Source of the DNA: Haplomitrium mnioides
Lineage: Eukaryota > Marchantiophyta > Haplomitriopsida > Calobryales
Reading direction: 5' to 3'
Length of the DNA: 24,430 nucleotides
Assembly: GCA_049999725.1 (NCBI GenBank)
Contig: JBNGIS010034089.1
Span: forward strand, 1 to 24,430
Within the stretch, counting starts at the first letter, position 1. Each line of letters begins with the position of its first letter. Below are positions 1 through 8,240 of this stretch, one piece after another. The notes below the pieces were generated by a model. The model made no database searches and was not told where the DNA came from. It saw nothing but the letters and a program-made list of their open reading frames with translations. The translations under genes and the position numbers were made by a program.

Positions 1-380
1 ACCCTAAATCTTAGATTTACCGCTTCTTTAAACTCTTGCCAAAAAGCAATTGGAGTGACAAACCCACGTTGAGCTTGCTCAATTTGATATCTCCACTAAG
101 TCTTTGCCACTCCTTCCAATTGGCTTGCAGCGAATAGAATCCTTCTACCATCCTATCTTATATTAGTAGCCTTAAAATATTGCTCACAATCAAACAAGAA
201 ATTCTCAGATGCACCAGGAACCGTCTTGCCATCATAAGCCTTTGGCTTGGGAAACCGCACATGACTTTCTTCTTCTTGAAAAGGTGCCCTATTCCCCATT
301 TGCATTTGAACTTCTAGCAAGTGAGAAAGATGTTCAATTTGTTGTTGTATCACTTGCATCCTCCCTTCTTGATTCTCCAT
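1..380 (-). pseudogene. Ty3/gypsy gag fragment, 5' end, running off the window
   Basis: This is the start of a retrotransposon gag (capsid) protein, read leftward from an ATG at 380, 18 bases after the primer-binding site. The first 75 codons include FPKPKAYDGK and ENFLFDCEQYFKATNI, a pattern seen in plant gypsy gag N-termini. The frame continues past a TAG at 153-155 and a second TAG at 96-98 to the window edge, giving ILFAASQLEGVAKT, a stop where the second Trp of the usual WW pair is expected, then FWQEFKEAVNLRFR. That is the retrotransposon gag domain pattern. Both stops are TAG, and the Trp-to-TAG change fits C-to-T decay of methylated DNA. The copy cannot make a full gag protein. Confidence 0.8.
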
Positions 381-397
381 TTCACTGAAAAGAATCT

Positions 398-410
398 GGC
401 TCTGATACCA
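398..410 (-). other. Primer-binding site, initiator tRNA-Met type
   Basis: On the minus strand this reads TGGTATCAGAGCC, the standard complement of the 3' end of initiator methionine tRNA used by many plant LTR retrotransposons to prime reverse transcription. It lies one base after the LTR end (ACA at 414-412), so it fixes both the orientation and the inner LTR boundary. Confidence 0.92.
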
Positions 411-411
411 A

Positions 412-828
412 TGTAAAAGAACTCAAAGAGAACTCAAAGACCGAATTCCAAGTAAGTAATAATTCAAGAAAACTCCAAAAGAGTTACACAACTCAAAACT
501 AATAAGCAAACTAAATCCAATAATATAAGACAAAGCCAAGCAACCAAAGAACCCAAATGATTCAAGAGGAACTCCAGAATGAGGAGTGGGGCTAAGAAGC
601 CCTTCTATTTATACAAGAGAAGAGAGTGTCATCCATCTTTCTTCACTTACAAGTCACTTCTCATTTCAGCCCTAAAGGCGACTCACTACCAAAAGTGACT
701 TCAAATGCAAGTAACCTAAAAGTGACTCTCCACCAAAAGTGACTTCAAAAGCAAGTAATCCAATCTTAACCTAAAAGTGACTCACTATCACTTCCTTCAA
801 TCCTCTCTATTTTCTTATAAATAGCACA
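412..828 (-). repeat. 5' LTR of the minus-strand gypsy element
   Basis: The inner end is fixed by the primer-binding site. The outer end is placed at 828 because it gives TGTG...TACA termini and because a separate reading frame stops within a few bases of it. That outer boundary is inferred, since no second LTR is in the window. The LTR carries a TATA box at 605-613 and a short direct repeat of about 50 bases around 688-780 (CCAAAAGTGACTTCAAA twice, with AAAGTGACTC between). Confidence 0.65.
605..613 (-). promoter_or_regulatory. TATA box of the minus-strand LTR
   Basis: The minus strand reads TATAAATAG, about 190 bases before the LTR end. That is where a retrotransposon promoter directing transcription leftward into gag is expected. 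Confidence 0.6.
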
Positions 829-831
829 AGC

Positions 832-1044
832 TTATGCTTGTACTATTATACTATCTAATTCAACAGAAGTCATCTTTTTCCCCAATATACTTGCCATCAC
901 ACTTGACACTTTTGGTACTCCATCACTTACCTCCAAATAATTTCCATTTGAACAAATGTCAACTTGCTTGTCAAAAGTAACACTTTTTTGTGAAGATGAA
1001 TCTTGAAACTCTAACCTCTTCTTGCTTTTAGAAACTCCAGCCAT
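832..1044 (-). CDS. Small hypothetical reading frame truncated at the LTR edge
   Basis: A 70-codon frame starting MAGVSKSKKRLEFQ is read away from the methylase-like gene. The product is Ser/Lys-rich at the start, then mixed, with SSVMASILGKKMTSVE near its end. I do not recognise a family. The stop at 832-834 lies three bases from the proposed outer end of the gypsy LTR, so the frame may be the 5' part of a longer, divergently oriented gene cut by that insertion. It could equally be a chance frame in AT-rich DNA; no domain supports it. Confidence 0.3.
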   Translation of the reverse strand: MAGVSKSKKRLEFQDSSSQKSVTFDKQVDICSNGNYLEVSDGVPKVSSVMASILGKKMTSVELDSIIVQA

Positions 1045-1506
1045 TGAAAAGGCTTTTTAAAAATCAATTAATTAAACAAATTATTTTAACAAATATTATG
1101 AACCTCTTACAACACACCTAAAAGATGTTTTTTGTCGTTTTTTTTGCAAAACAACAAAATTGGGAACTTTTTGTGAAGAAAATGAAAAAAAGAAATTGGA
1201 AAGATGAAAACGAGCAATGCTTTATATACTAACTTTTTTTTTGCATCAAGCGAACCTACGTGTCAAGAGCTCCGTGAATCATTTTTTGGTGGGAAAAGGC
1301 ATTTTTTGAAATTTAGCTATAAAAGGAGATTGTCAGTGGAAAGTCTCTTTCCATTGTCGCAAGTTCAGTTTTTTGTTTTCATTTTCTAGTTATTGCTGTT
1401 TTTGCATTTACTTACTTTTTTGCCAATTTGAGCCTTTAGAGATTTATGAACTTTTGTTCATTACATTTTTTTATCTCTTGTTAGACGTGTCTCTAGCATC
1501 TTGAGA
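1045..1506 (+). promoter_or_regulatory. AT-rich region with putative promoter of the ParB-methylase gene
   Basis: There is no credible coding frame here. The stretch is AT-rich with T tracts. It holds one good plus-strand TATA box, CTATAAAAGG at 1317-1326, 180 bases before the proposed start codon at 1507. That leaves room for a 5' leader of about 150 bases. The assignment depends on the gene model downstream. Confidence 0.45.
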
Positions 1507-1598
1507 ATGGCATCTCAAGGAAATGTTTCCCACCCTTCTCAATCAAAGCCATGTAGGTATTCGTATATTGTCAAGGCTCTAGAGCCTGAAAAACTCAA
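1507..1598 (+). pseudogene. Exon 1 of the ParB-methylase pseudogene
   Basis: The exon starts with ATGGCATCTCAAGG and encodes MASQGNVSHPSQSKPC followed by RYSYIVKALEPEKL. The donor GTGAAA begins at 1599 and leaves two bases of the last codon. The first base of exon 2 (T1703) completes it and continues in frame, which is the main support for this start and splice. The ATG context (A at -3, G at +4) is favourable. No domain is recognised. Confidence 0.5.
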
Positions 1599-1702
1599 GT
1601 GAAATTGGCTAGTTAATTATCCTAGCCTCTCTCACTTTTGTAATGATTCTTTGTGGTGTTTGTTATATTTCTCTTTTGGGTGCTTCATTTTTTGCATTCT
1701 AG

Positions 1703-1952
1703 TCTCTCTTCTTTGAAAGACCCTGATCAACATCTTTACCTTTTTGCCGGTGAAGGTGAAAAATTCAATTTTGGTCTACTAGTCCAAATCACCATGATCC
1801 GAGAAGGCAAGAAAGCCAACAACGGGCTGCTTATGCAGTTCCTAGATGCAATTACCCTTTACTGTGCAAATCACAGATGATTTTCTTTTTCCAAGATGAA
1901 GGAGAGGGACATTTTTGTGAAGCATCTTTAGACCACAAAGGAAGATGGCAAG
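1703..1952 (+). pseudogene. Exon 2 of the ParB-methylase pseudogene
   Basis: The acceptor is TTGCATTCTAG ending at 1702. The frame reads LSSLKDPDQHLYLFAGEG, KFNFGLLVQITMIREGKK and LLMQFLDAITLYCAN, then crosses TGA at 1878-1880 and TAG at 1929-1931 to MKERDIFVKH and KEDGK. It ends at a strong donor, AAG/GTAAAT, at 1952/1953 in phase 0. The peptide looks like a folded domain but I cannot name it. The two stops show decay. Confidence 0.55.
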
Positions 1953-2004
1953 GTAAATTCTGAAAATCCTTTTTCTTTTGTTTCTTTTTTTACTAAGTCG
2001 TAAC

Positions 2005-2180
2005 TCCTAGAGAGTCCATGCAAGCATGGAGTTCCAAGGTCTATATGTGCATGGACTCCCAAGTCCATATGCGTTTGGACTCCCATATCCAAGCGCGCAT
2101 GGGCTCATAAGTCCATGCGCGTATGGACTCCCTTATGTAGTGCATATGCGTAATGTTATTAGAGTCCCTGCGCACAGTGA
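2005..2180 (+). repeat. Palindromic minisatellite in intron 2
   Basis: Five to six imperfect units with the form GTCCATGCGCGCATGGAC lie within the intron 1953-2233. The clearest is GTCCATGCGCGTATGGAC at 2111-2128, an 18-base near-perfect palindrome. Neighbouring units (GTCCATATGCGTTTGGAC, TCCAAGCGCGCATGGGC) are diverged. The same core occurs at 18898-19045 and 20530-20940. Confidence 0.8.
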
Positions 2181-2233
2181 ATGTTGAGTCTTACACTTGT
2201 ACTTATGTTTAATTTTTTTTGTTTTGTTTTCAG

Positions 2234-2887
2234 TTCATTCAGTTTTTGGCAGATTTTGTGAATAGCTATGAAGACGCTAAGCACATTGAGCGTGATTTCA
2301 TCAAGCTTGCCATCTACATCAAGATTCTGAAGCCCAAGCAAGGCATCAATATTCAAGCACTAGTGCCGCATCCGAGCACGACAACATTCTCAATTCACGT
2401 GGCAGACCTTTCTGCCCAAAAGAAAAGAAAGAAGGTTGAGCATACTGAGGCTCCAAAAAAGAACCGGCTGCCAAGAAGAAAAAGCCTTTTCCAACACCGT
2501 TCATTGAGGAGGAGCCAACCCCTTGGAATCTACAACAAAGTCATCTTCTGTTGCCTCTTCGTCTTCATCACCAAGCAACTCGGGGTAAGAATCAGATCCG
2601 GAGCCAGTTCAAGCTCCAACATCAAGAGCTAAAAGGCAATCCCACAAGGGGTTGCAAACTTTCTAGGAAAGAGAGCAGGTGGATCCTTAGATAGTGTTTG
2701 AAGAAGACAAAAACAAAATAAGGGAGTCTGCGATCTAGCAATGCAAAGTCCGTAAAGAAACAATCACAATAAGGTTGGAGAATTTGAATCTACCTAAACT
2801 TTGAATGGATAATTGGGGTCTACTCCATATTAGAAGGTTGAATGAAGATTTTGTTGAACTTTTAGAGTAGAGAATGCTTACAAACAA
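2234..2887 (+). pseudogene. Exon 3: basic/Ser-rich linker and start of the ParB-like domain
   Basis: The acceptor TTTTGTTTTCAG ends at 2233, and the exon opens in phase 0 with FIQFLADFVNSYEDAKHIER, then KLAIYIKILKPKQG, LVPHPSTTTFSIHVADLS and a nuclear-signal-like AQKKRKKVE. Frame shifts near 2460 and 2527 lead to AAKKKKPFPTPFIEEE and the Ser-rich SSSVASSSSSPSNS. From 2529 one frame runs to the exon end through six stops (2586, 2664, 2688, 2736, 2802, 2868), reading KETITIRLENLNLPKL, MDNWGLLHIRRLNEDFVELL and RMLTNK. The last part resembles the start of ParB/Srx domains (a substrate-facing LxxLxxP segment, then R-x-L-x-x-x-x-V-x-x-L). The donor is AA/GTATGT at 2887/2888. Confidence 0.55.
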
Positions 2888-2934
2888 GTATGTATATAGT
2901 TTTTTTTTATTGTTGTTGTTGACCCGAAGTGTAG

Positions 2935-3659
2935 GTTAAAAGACAAGTCAGGATTCAATATTAGGAACCTTGACAAGTATCGCCATGAGATTGCAGGAGG
3001 CAATCACAATGTTGGCAGTTATTAATCACAAAACATGGAGCAAAGAATCCGACATTATTGCTCTGCAATTGTTATGTCTATGTGGGTCTTACACCAACAG
3101 AGAACCACATTTTTGCTACTAATGACAACTATGATCAGAGGTACAGGCTAGATATGACCTCTATTCAAAAGGTCAAATATTAGTATCGAAGATTTGTAGA
3201 AAGTGGAATGGTGTCATCCCAAAAATTGAAAAGAAAGTTGGTGTTGGAAACCTTGGATTTAAAGCCCAAGTCAATACTTGAGAAGACCGTAACTTCTCAA
3301 GACAATTGGTTCGAGCTGGCATTCAGAAGTGGAGAGCTTTGGGATCTACAACAAAGCATTGTTTTGATTTGGGAGAAGAATATGGTCAAAGGCCAGAAGC
3401 CAAAGGCCAAGGGATCTCTAAGAATGGAGGACATGAAGTGGACACCTTGGAGGTTCCTTTAGGGTCTTCTTGATGAAGTAAAGATTTCAGTTTTGAAGCG
3501 GTGGAAGCTGGAGAGCTTTCAATGAACAAAATGTCTCAGTTGCAGAGAGATATAAAGTTTTGGCTGTTATGGTTAAAAGTTTTTCTTCAGAGGTTTACTG
3601 CAGTACTTGGGAGGAGGCAAGAGAGGAGTACTCTATCCACACTGAGGAGTCCAAGATGG
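2935..3659 (+). pseudogene. Exon 4, left part: ParB-like domain core and helical region, cut by retrotransposon
   Basis: After a very short candidate intron (2888-2934, ending GAAGTGTAG) the frame continues LKDKSGFNIRNLDKYRHEIA then GGNHNVGSY. This matches the ParB/Srx pattern of a strand followed by GGxHR, with Arg replaced by Asn. After a stop and a frame change near 3065 comes YVYVGLTPTENHIFATNDNY, DQRYRLDMTSIQKVKY, which resembles the ParB segment 'EAxxLAxxxN...xLxxIExA'. Then 3208-3462 reads GELWDLQQSIVLIWEKN and DMKWTPWRFL, followed by two further frame switches to VAERYKVLAVMVKSF and EEYSIHTEESKM, where the chromovirus enters after base 3659. The family call depends on the combination of segments rather than on any single one. 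Confidence 0.55.
3655..3659 (+). repeat. Target-site duplication, left copy (GATGG)
   Basis: GATGG immediately precedes the LTR start TGTGAC at 3660 and pairs with GATAG at 18771-18775, one mismatch. Five-base duplications are usual for LTR retrotransposon integration. Confidence 0.8.
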
Positions 3660-4226
3660 TGTGACAATCACTAACTTTAGTAAGCCATAGCTAAAAATAA
3701 TGTCAACTATGTCTAAAAAACTATTACTAAGTTACAGTAGCAAAAAGCAATTGCTATTATAGAGAGTTGGACACATGGTACGAGGAGAGAAAGTCAACGA
3801 ATTAAAGTGAAAGAGGGAGTCTAGATATACTACTTTAGAAGAGGATAAGAACACGTGGCAAGTGGAGAATTAAAGTAAAGAGAAGGTTCTAAAGATAAAG
3901 ACACGTTGTAGAAGAAGAACTAAAGAGATGGAAGGTTCAAAGGATAAGAACACATGGCAAAAGGAGAACAAAAGTAAAAGGTGGTCCAATTAGAGTGAGA
4001 TAGAAAAAAGGGGTCCAATTAGAAGAGGATAGAAAAGGAACCAATGGGGTTCCTCCATCTATGTAAGCAAAGTGCATTCTCTCAAGTATATAAAGAAGGG
4101 AGAATGCCTTGTTTGGCATCTCTTACCTTGTGGATTCTTGAAGTTCTTGTGCACTTCTCTTATGTTAACTTGTATGTGTTGTACTTGTGTTAACTTGTGT
4201 GTGTAATGTAGGTGTGTAGTGTTACA
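3660..4226 (+). repeat. 5' LTR of the chromovirus
   Basis: It runs from TGTGACAATCACTAAC to AGTGTTACA. It aligns along its length with 18061-18770 and 23365-23973. It carries three diverged copies of a module containing a CACGTGGC-type motif (the first, CACGTGGCAAG, near 3852), then a TATA box TATATAAAG at 4087-4095. Confidence 0.93.
4087..4095 (+). promoter_or_regulatory. TATA box of the chromovirus 5' LTR
   Basis: TATATAAAG lies 132 bases before the LTR end. It is conserved in all three LTR copies of the family (also 18631-18639 and 23843-23851), which supports it as the promoter core. Confidence 0.7.
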
Positions 4227-4227
4227 A

Positions 4228-4240
4228 TGGTAAAAGAGCT
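4228..4240 (+). other. Primer-binding site, mutated
   Basis: TGGTAAAAGAGCT follows the LTR after a one-base spacer. The related copy at 23975 has TGGTATCAGACC, closer to the initiator-Met-tRNA complement. The changes here would weaken priming. Confidence 0.75.
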
Positions 4241-4415
4241 TGGTCTTCTCTAAAGAGTGTGGATTAACTCTCTTTGGAGATTGCATGTGGTGGAATCTCC
4301 ACTTTGCATTGACTCCATTAGAGTTAAACTATCAAGTTTTCATGAATAAAGGATAGTGGATATCCCATCATTTGTACATGAAGATAAGAAGTTTGACTTG
4401 ATGTTGTGGTAGCCA

Positions 4416-4628
4416 ATGGATAGAGGAGCATTTATACCTCATATAATTCTTCTATTAAATCCTTTTAACATTCATGTGTTTAATATTGACAAACATTTCT
4501 TTTGTCAATTTCTAGTGTATAACTTTGGTGATGACTTTATGGTTTTTGTGATGGAATCAAGAGAGCTTGTTGTTTTACCTGTGGTAAACTATGGTGTAAC
4601 ATGGGAGTGTTTTATTTATATTTTGTAG
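4416..4628 (+). pseudogene. Leader small frame A, 71 codons before nested insertion
   Basis: A small frame between primer site and gag, MDRGAFIPHIILLLNPFN... ending TWECFIYIL. It has a counterpart with the same length and reading at 24178-24393 in the second family member, including NFGDDFMVFVMESRE and NYGVTWECFIY. If the nested element is removed and the right target copy (TGTGG) is used, the frame gains one Trp codon and stops at TAA 14132-14134, matching the LW-stop end of the other copy. The TAG at 4626-4628 is therefore a later change in the left target copy. The function is unknown. It is predicted soluble to weakly hydrophobic, with no recognised domain. Confidence 0.5.
4624..4628 (+). 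repeat. Target-site duplication of the nested element, left copy (TGTAG)
   Basis: TGTAG abuts the LTR start at 4629 and pairs with TGTGG at 14127-14131, one mismatch. Joining at this site restores sequence that aligns with the uninterrupted leader at 24393. Confidence 0.85.
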
Positions 4629-6239
4629 TGTCAGCCCCCTAGTCGGAGCCTTAACTCTTTTCCGACAGAGTTAACCCCACTTAAGGGCTCACTTAGTGTT
4701 TCAGAACGTTTTATGGGAGGGGCTTTGCACCGAATGGACCCCAACTTCTATTTACCAATGTAGGAGTGACTGCACAACCTCGACAACACCCAAGCACACA
4801 CTCCACTGCCCACAGATGCAGGTCACACCCCTTCTTCAAGTCTTAACCTCGAAAGGTGCCACTTGGAAGATAGGGGCAGCTAGAACAGAGCATCTGATTC
4901 TAGTCTGCAATGGCCTCTTGGTGAGTCCTTCAACAGCCACCTTGCTCATTTACATGCATTTCTCAAGAACACACACAGGTGGATCGATACGCTGCTTAAT
5001 AAATTCCAAAATATACTTCAGAGCCCAAATCTGGACCCAGTCACCTTGTATACAAAAGGGAAATGGATCCCAGCATCCAATTATCATAATAAATACTGTT
5101 ATTCCTGAATTTCTTTCCCTGTCTAGGGTATCCTCAAGATTTGATTAATGGAATTTAGACCTTCTAAACTAAGAACTTCATAGAACTACAAACATAACAC
5201 AAATCTAACAATACACATAAACATAGACACATCTACACACACGCCATGTCTTGCCAACATTGCATGCCTGTCCACCTCTTAAGAACCAATCTCTCCTCTC
5301 ATCTTTCCTTTAGCAACTCCAGCCTTCCTCTTACTCCTCACCCACGCACTCTTAGCCAACTAGTTTTTCAACTTCCCTTGCGAGAAGCCCTGAATTTACT
5401 TCCTCAGGCTCGGAAGAGGTTTTCTTTAACTTCCACCTCTAGAAGACAGCCCTCCCAGCTGTTGGATCACCCACTCCACCCGAGAATTGGCTGGATCTTC
5501 CACGCAGTGCGCAGGCACTAACGTGGCCACTCCTCTCCGTTCTCCACAAGATTGTAATACCAGCAACCTTCTCTGAATGCTGCCGGGACTGATCTCCTGC
5601 ACAAATCAAAGCTGAGACGACACCAAGACCCCCCTTGGCTGCCTCTCATGAAATACAAACCGAAAGAATCCTCTTCTCCTCTAAGTGTTGATCCACCTCC
5701 AAATGTTGGTCCGCCTTCAAATGTGAGTACACTTGAGTAGTCTGAGCCTCTAGAGCCTCCTACTCATCAATTCCCATCACCTCCTCAGTCCACCTTCACC
5801 TTGTGATGGCCTTCCTTCACGAGTCCACCCACTTCATGAAAGGTCTCACCAGAACTCTCTCCTTCATATCCCGCTGCTTTCTCTGCACCCCAAAAATAAT
5901 CCCCGTAGCTTTAGAGCAAGGTAGTCTATCCCTGATCATTTTCCTCCTCCCAACCTTGACAATTCATCACCGCCCTTCCTTGAAGGTCCCTGTTTCAATT
6001 ATCTGACGGCCGAGAGGTGCATCCCGCCTTTTTGCACAGCCTGCAGGTGGGTCTCTTACTAGATTCAGAGTCTGAAAATAGTGCCAACAGCTGCGCCTTG
6101 TTGCTTTCTTTCCAACAAGACTAATTTCACGCAAAACCGACACCTGTAGCTCTCGCAATCCGCATTTGAATGGACATACCTTTTTCCTTTGTTTCTTCCT
6201 CGTTTTAGCTTGACCATCCGTGAGATCCTTCGGATACCA

Positions 6240-7420
6240 GGCCTCGGACATGTGGCGCTATGGGGCAGCCCATTGTATTCCTTGGACTCGCCCTCACGTA
6301 TGATTCATCGGACTAGAATCCGTGAGATTCCTCGGACTCAGACAGCATACAGCGGATGACGTGGGACTTCGGGGTAGCCCGTTGGATTCTTCGGACTGCA
6401 GGTTAACTTTGGATTGTTGGTCAAAGGTGGCGGTCCAACTTCCCTATGGAAAATGGCGTCGGACGGCGCCCCTCAAACAAGTGGCACTTCGTCGGAGCCT
6501 GTTGGATCCTACAGACGTCGGATCTTCATTATATCATTGTTTCAACCCCATCATTTCTCCTCTGCCCGGATCCAAGTTAACTGGGCTCTCCACATAGAAA
6601 GCCAAGACAAAACCTAATTAACCAATTCTCCCCACATCGGAAGGCTACTCGGAACCAGTTTAAGTGACCTGTCCNNNNNNNNNNATATATCACCTTTTCG
6701 ATACCCTTTTTTCTCCTTTGGTCAAGCCCATGATAGATCGCCTTTACGGCACTCTTTCATTGATCACCTGTTGGTCGTCCCGACGGAACCCTGTTAGACG
6801 GACTCTCCACGTAGGGAGGCTGATCGGAACCCCTTTAACTGGGCTCCCCACATAGGAAGGCTGAGCCCCATTAAGATTTGCGCTAAGTCACCTTTTTGTC
6901 ATCCTCGGAAGTCCTCTGGGCGGATCCGCAACAAATCGACGTTTCGGTAGCCCTCAATACTCCTCCAGTCAAACCCGTGATAAGTTGCCCTTTCGGCTTT
7001 CTTCCCTTGCCCCTTGCCAGATTGTTGATAGATCGCCCTTTCGGCGCTCTTTCTTCCTATACCGGAGCTGCGCTATATCCTCGTTGCGGCATCCTCCCTT
7101 GATATAGGAACTAAGAGTCTTCTTCTCTTCACTAAGGCATTGAAAAAGTTTCATGTAAGAACATCAAAAAATTCTTTACCTGACTTGTGGAAAAGTTTGT
7201 TGTAAGAATGTCGCGGATCCATGTCAAACTTTTAGATGACTTTCGATTAGAACTTTCAACATCTCCTTCCTCTCGTCCAAATCTTCGACATGTCACCCTT
7301 TCGTCCGCTTAATTAGCCCGCTTTGTAATCCCCCGTAACCAGTGCCCCCACATCGGAAGACGCATTGAAACCCGCTTAACTGGGTTCCCTACTTAGGAAG
7401 GCGTGATCCCGTCGATCTCT
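6240..7420. repeat. Degenerate subrepeats inside the nested element's LTR
   Basis: Several short modules recur within the LTR: GTGG-C-A/G-CTTCGG with AGCCCGTTGGATTCTTCGG (near 6250, 6360 and 6480), CCCCACATCGGAAGG or CCCCACATAGGAAGG with AACTGGGCTC (near 6630, 6810, 6840 and 7350), and GATAGATCGCC with CTTTCGGCGCTCTTTC (near 6733, 6980 and 7028). The same arrangement is in the other LTR at about 12240-13520. The LTR apparently grew by repeated local duplication. Confidence 0.6.
6675..6684. other. Run of N in the left LTR of the nested element
   Basis: Ten N between GACCTGTCC and ATATATCACC. In the other LTR the same flanks are separated by 12673-12783, 111 bases. The gap length is thus nominal and about 111 bases are missing or unresolved. 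Confidence 0.95.
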
Positions 7421-8023
7421 TCGGACCCCCAGGAGCTGCCACGTTTCCGCAGCGCTCCACGGACTCCTCGGGCTATGGTCGTTGGCTAACTTTCCGAAGG
7501 TTGTTCTTCCTTAATTCTGCCTCATTCTCTTTGATTCAAATTGCCCTGCGATCGCCTCGAGCTCTTCTCTCTATCAAGGTATTGCATGCCCCGAATGGTT
7601 GTGAATTGAGGATGCAGTGGTCCAAACTGTTGGCTCCTCCGTTCTACCTCCCGACTTTCACCCCCTTGCCTTCATCTCCCGTACTCCTCCCGTGGATTCT
7701 TCCTCGATTGTGGCTGGCTCCTTCCTTCTGATCTCCCTCTCACATCTCCTTGATCCCTCTGCTAGCCTTCTTACTTGACTCCTTTGGATTCCACAGGGCT
7801 CCCCCTTGGCTTGCAGGATTCTTGACCTCCGCAGGGAAAGGTAGAAAAGAAAGGAAGAGAAGGGAAAGGGGAAAGAGTAGAAAGGTGTAGGATTGGCATA
7901 ACAACCATAAGACAATAAAACACAAAGGAAACCACAAGATTAACACAAACAGAAGGGATCAACTAGGCTAGAGGCTCAGCAATCCCACAAAAAATGAAAA
8001 AACTCAGACACGCCCGGCCGACA

Positions 8024-8036
8024 TAACTCCCCTTTT
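8024..8036 (-). other. Polypurine tract of the nested element
   Basis: The minus strand reads TTAAAAGGGGAGTTA directly before TGTCGGCC, the start of the 3' LTR. A purine run here primes plus-strand synthesis and fixes the element's direction as minus. Confidence 0.82.
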
Positions 8037-8240
8037 AATTGTGCAGCTACCCCGCAAACACCATTCCTCCTTCTTACCTTCTTGGGCTCCTCCGTGGCCG
8101 CCGCTCTAATCTCGCTTGCTGGGTGCCCGTAGTCAACCTGGTCACTACTAGAGCTATGTACAAAACTCCACTCACACAATAAAAACTAAAACAAAAAACA
8201 CCAAGACCAACAAACCAAAGCTCCTACCTTATCATGATGG

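Larger units (their letters stand above)
4629..8023 (-). repeat. 3' LTR (left) of the nested element
   Basis: It aligns with 10639-14126 throughout, allowing for scattered substitutions and small indels. Read on the minus strand it begins TGTCGGCC and ends GGGGCTGACA. A run of ten N at 6675-6684 stands in for 111 bases present in the other LTR. A 91-codon plus-strand frame at 5246-5521 is open in both LTRs but has no recognisable product and is antisense to the element. Confidence 0.92.

Noticed and set aside
1204-1389. Plus-strand frame of 61 codons at 1204
   Set aside because: Phe-rich translation of AT-rich promoter and leader sequence, spanning the TATA box; no domain.
3660-4226. Solo LTR at 3660
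   Set aside because: The matching LTR at 18061, the coding region and the target duplication show a complete element with a nested insertion.
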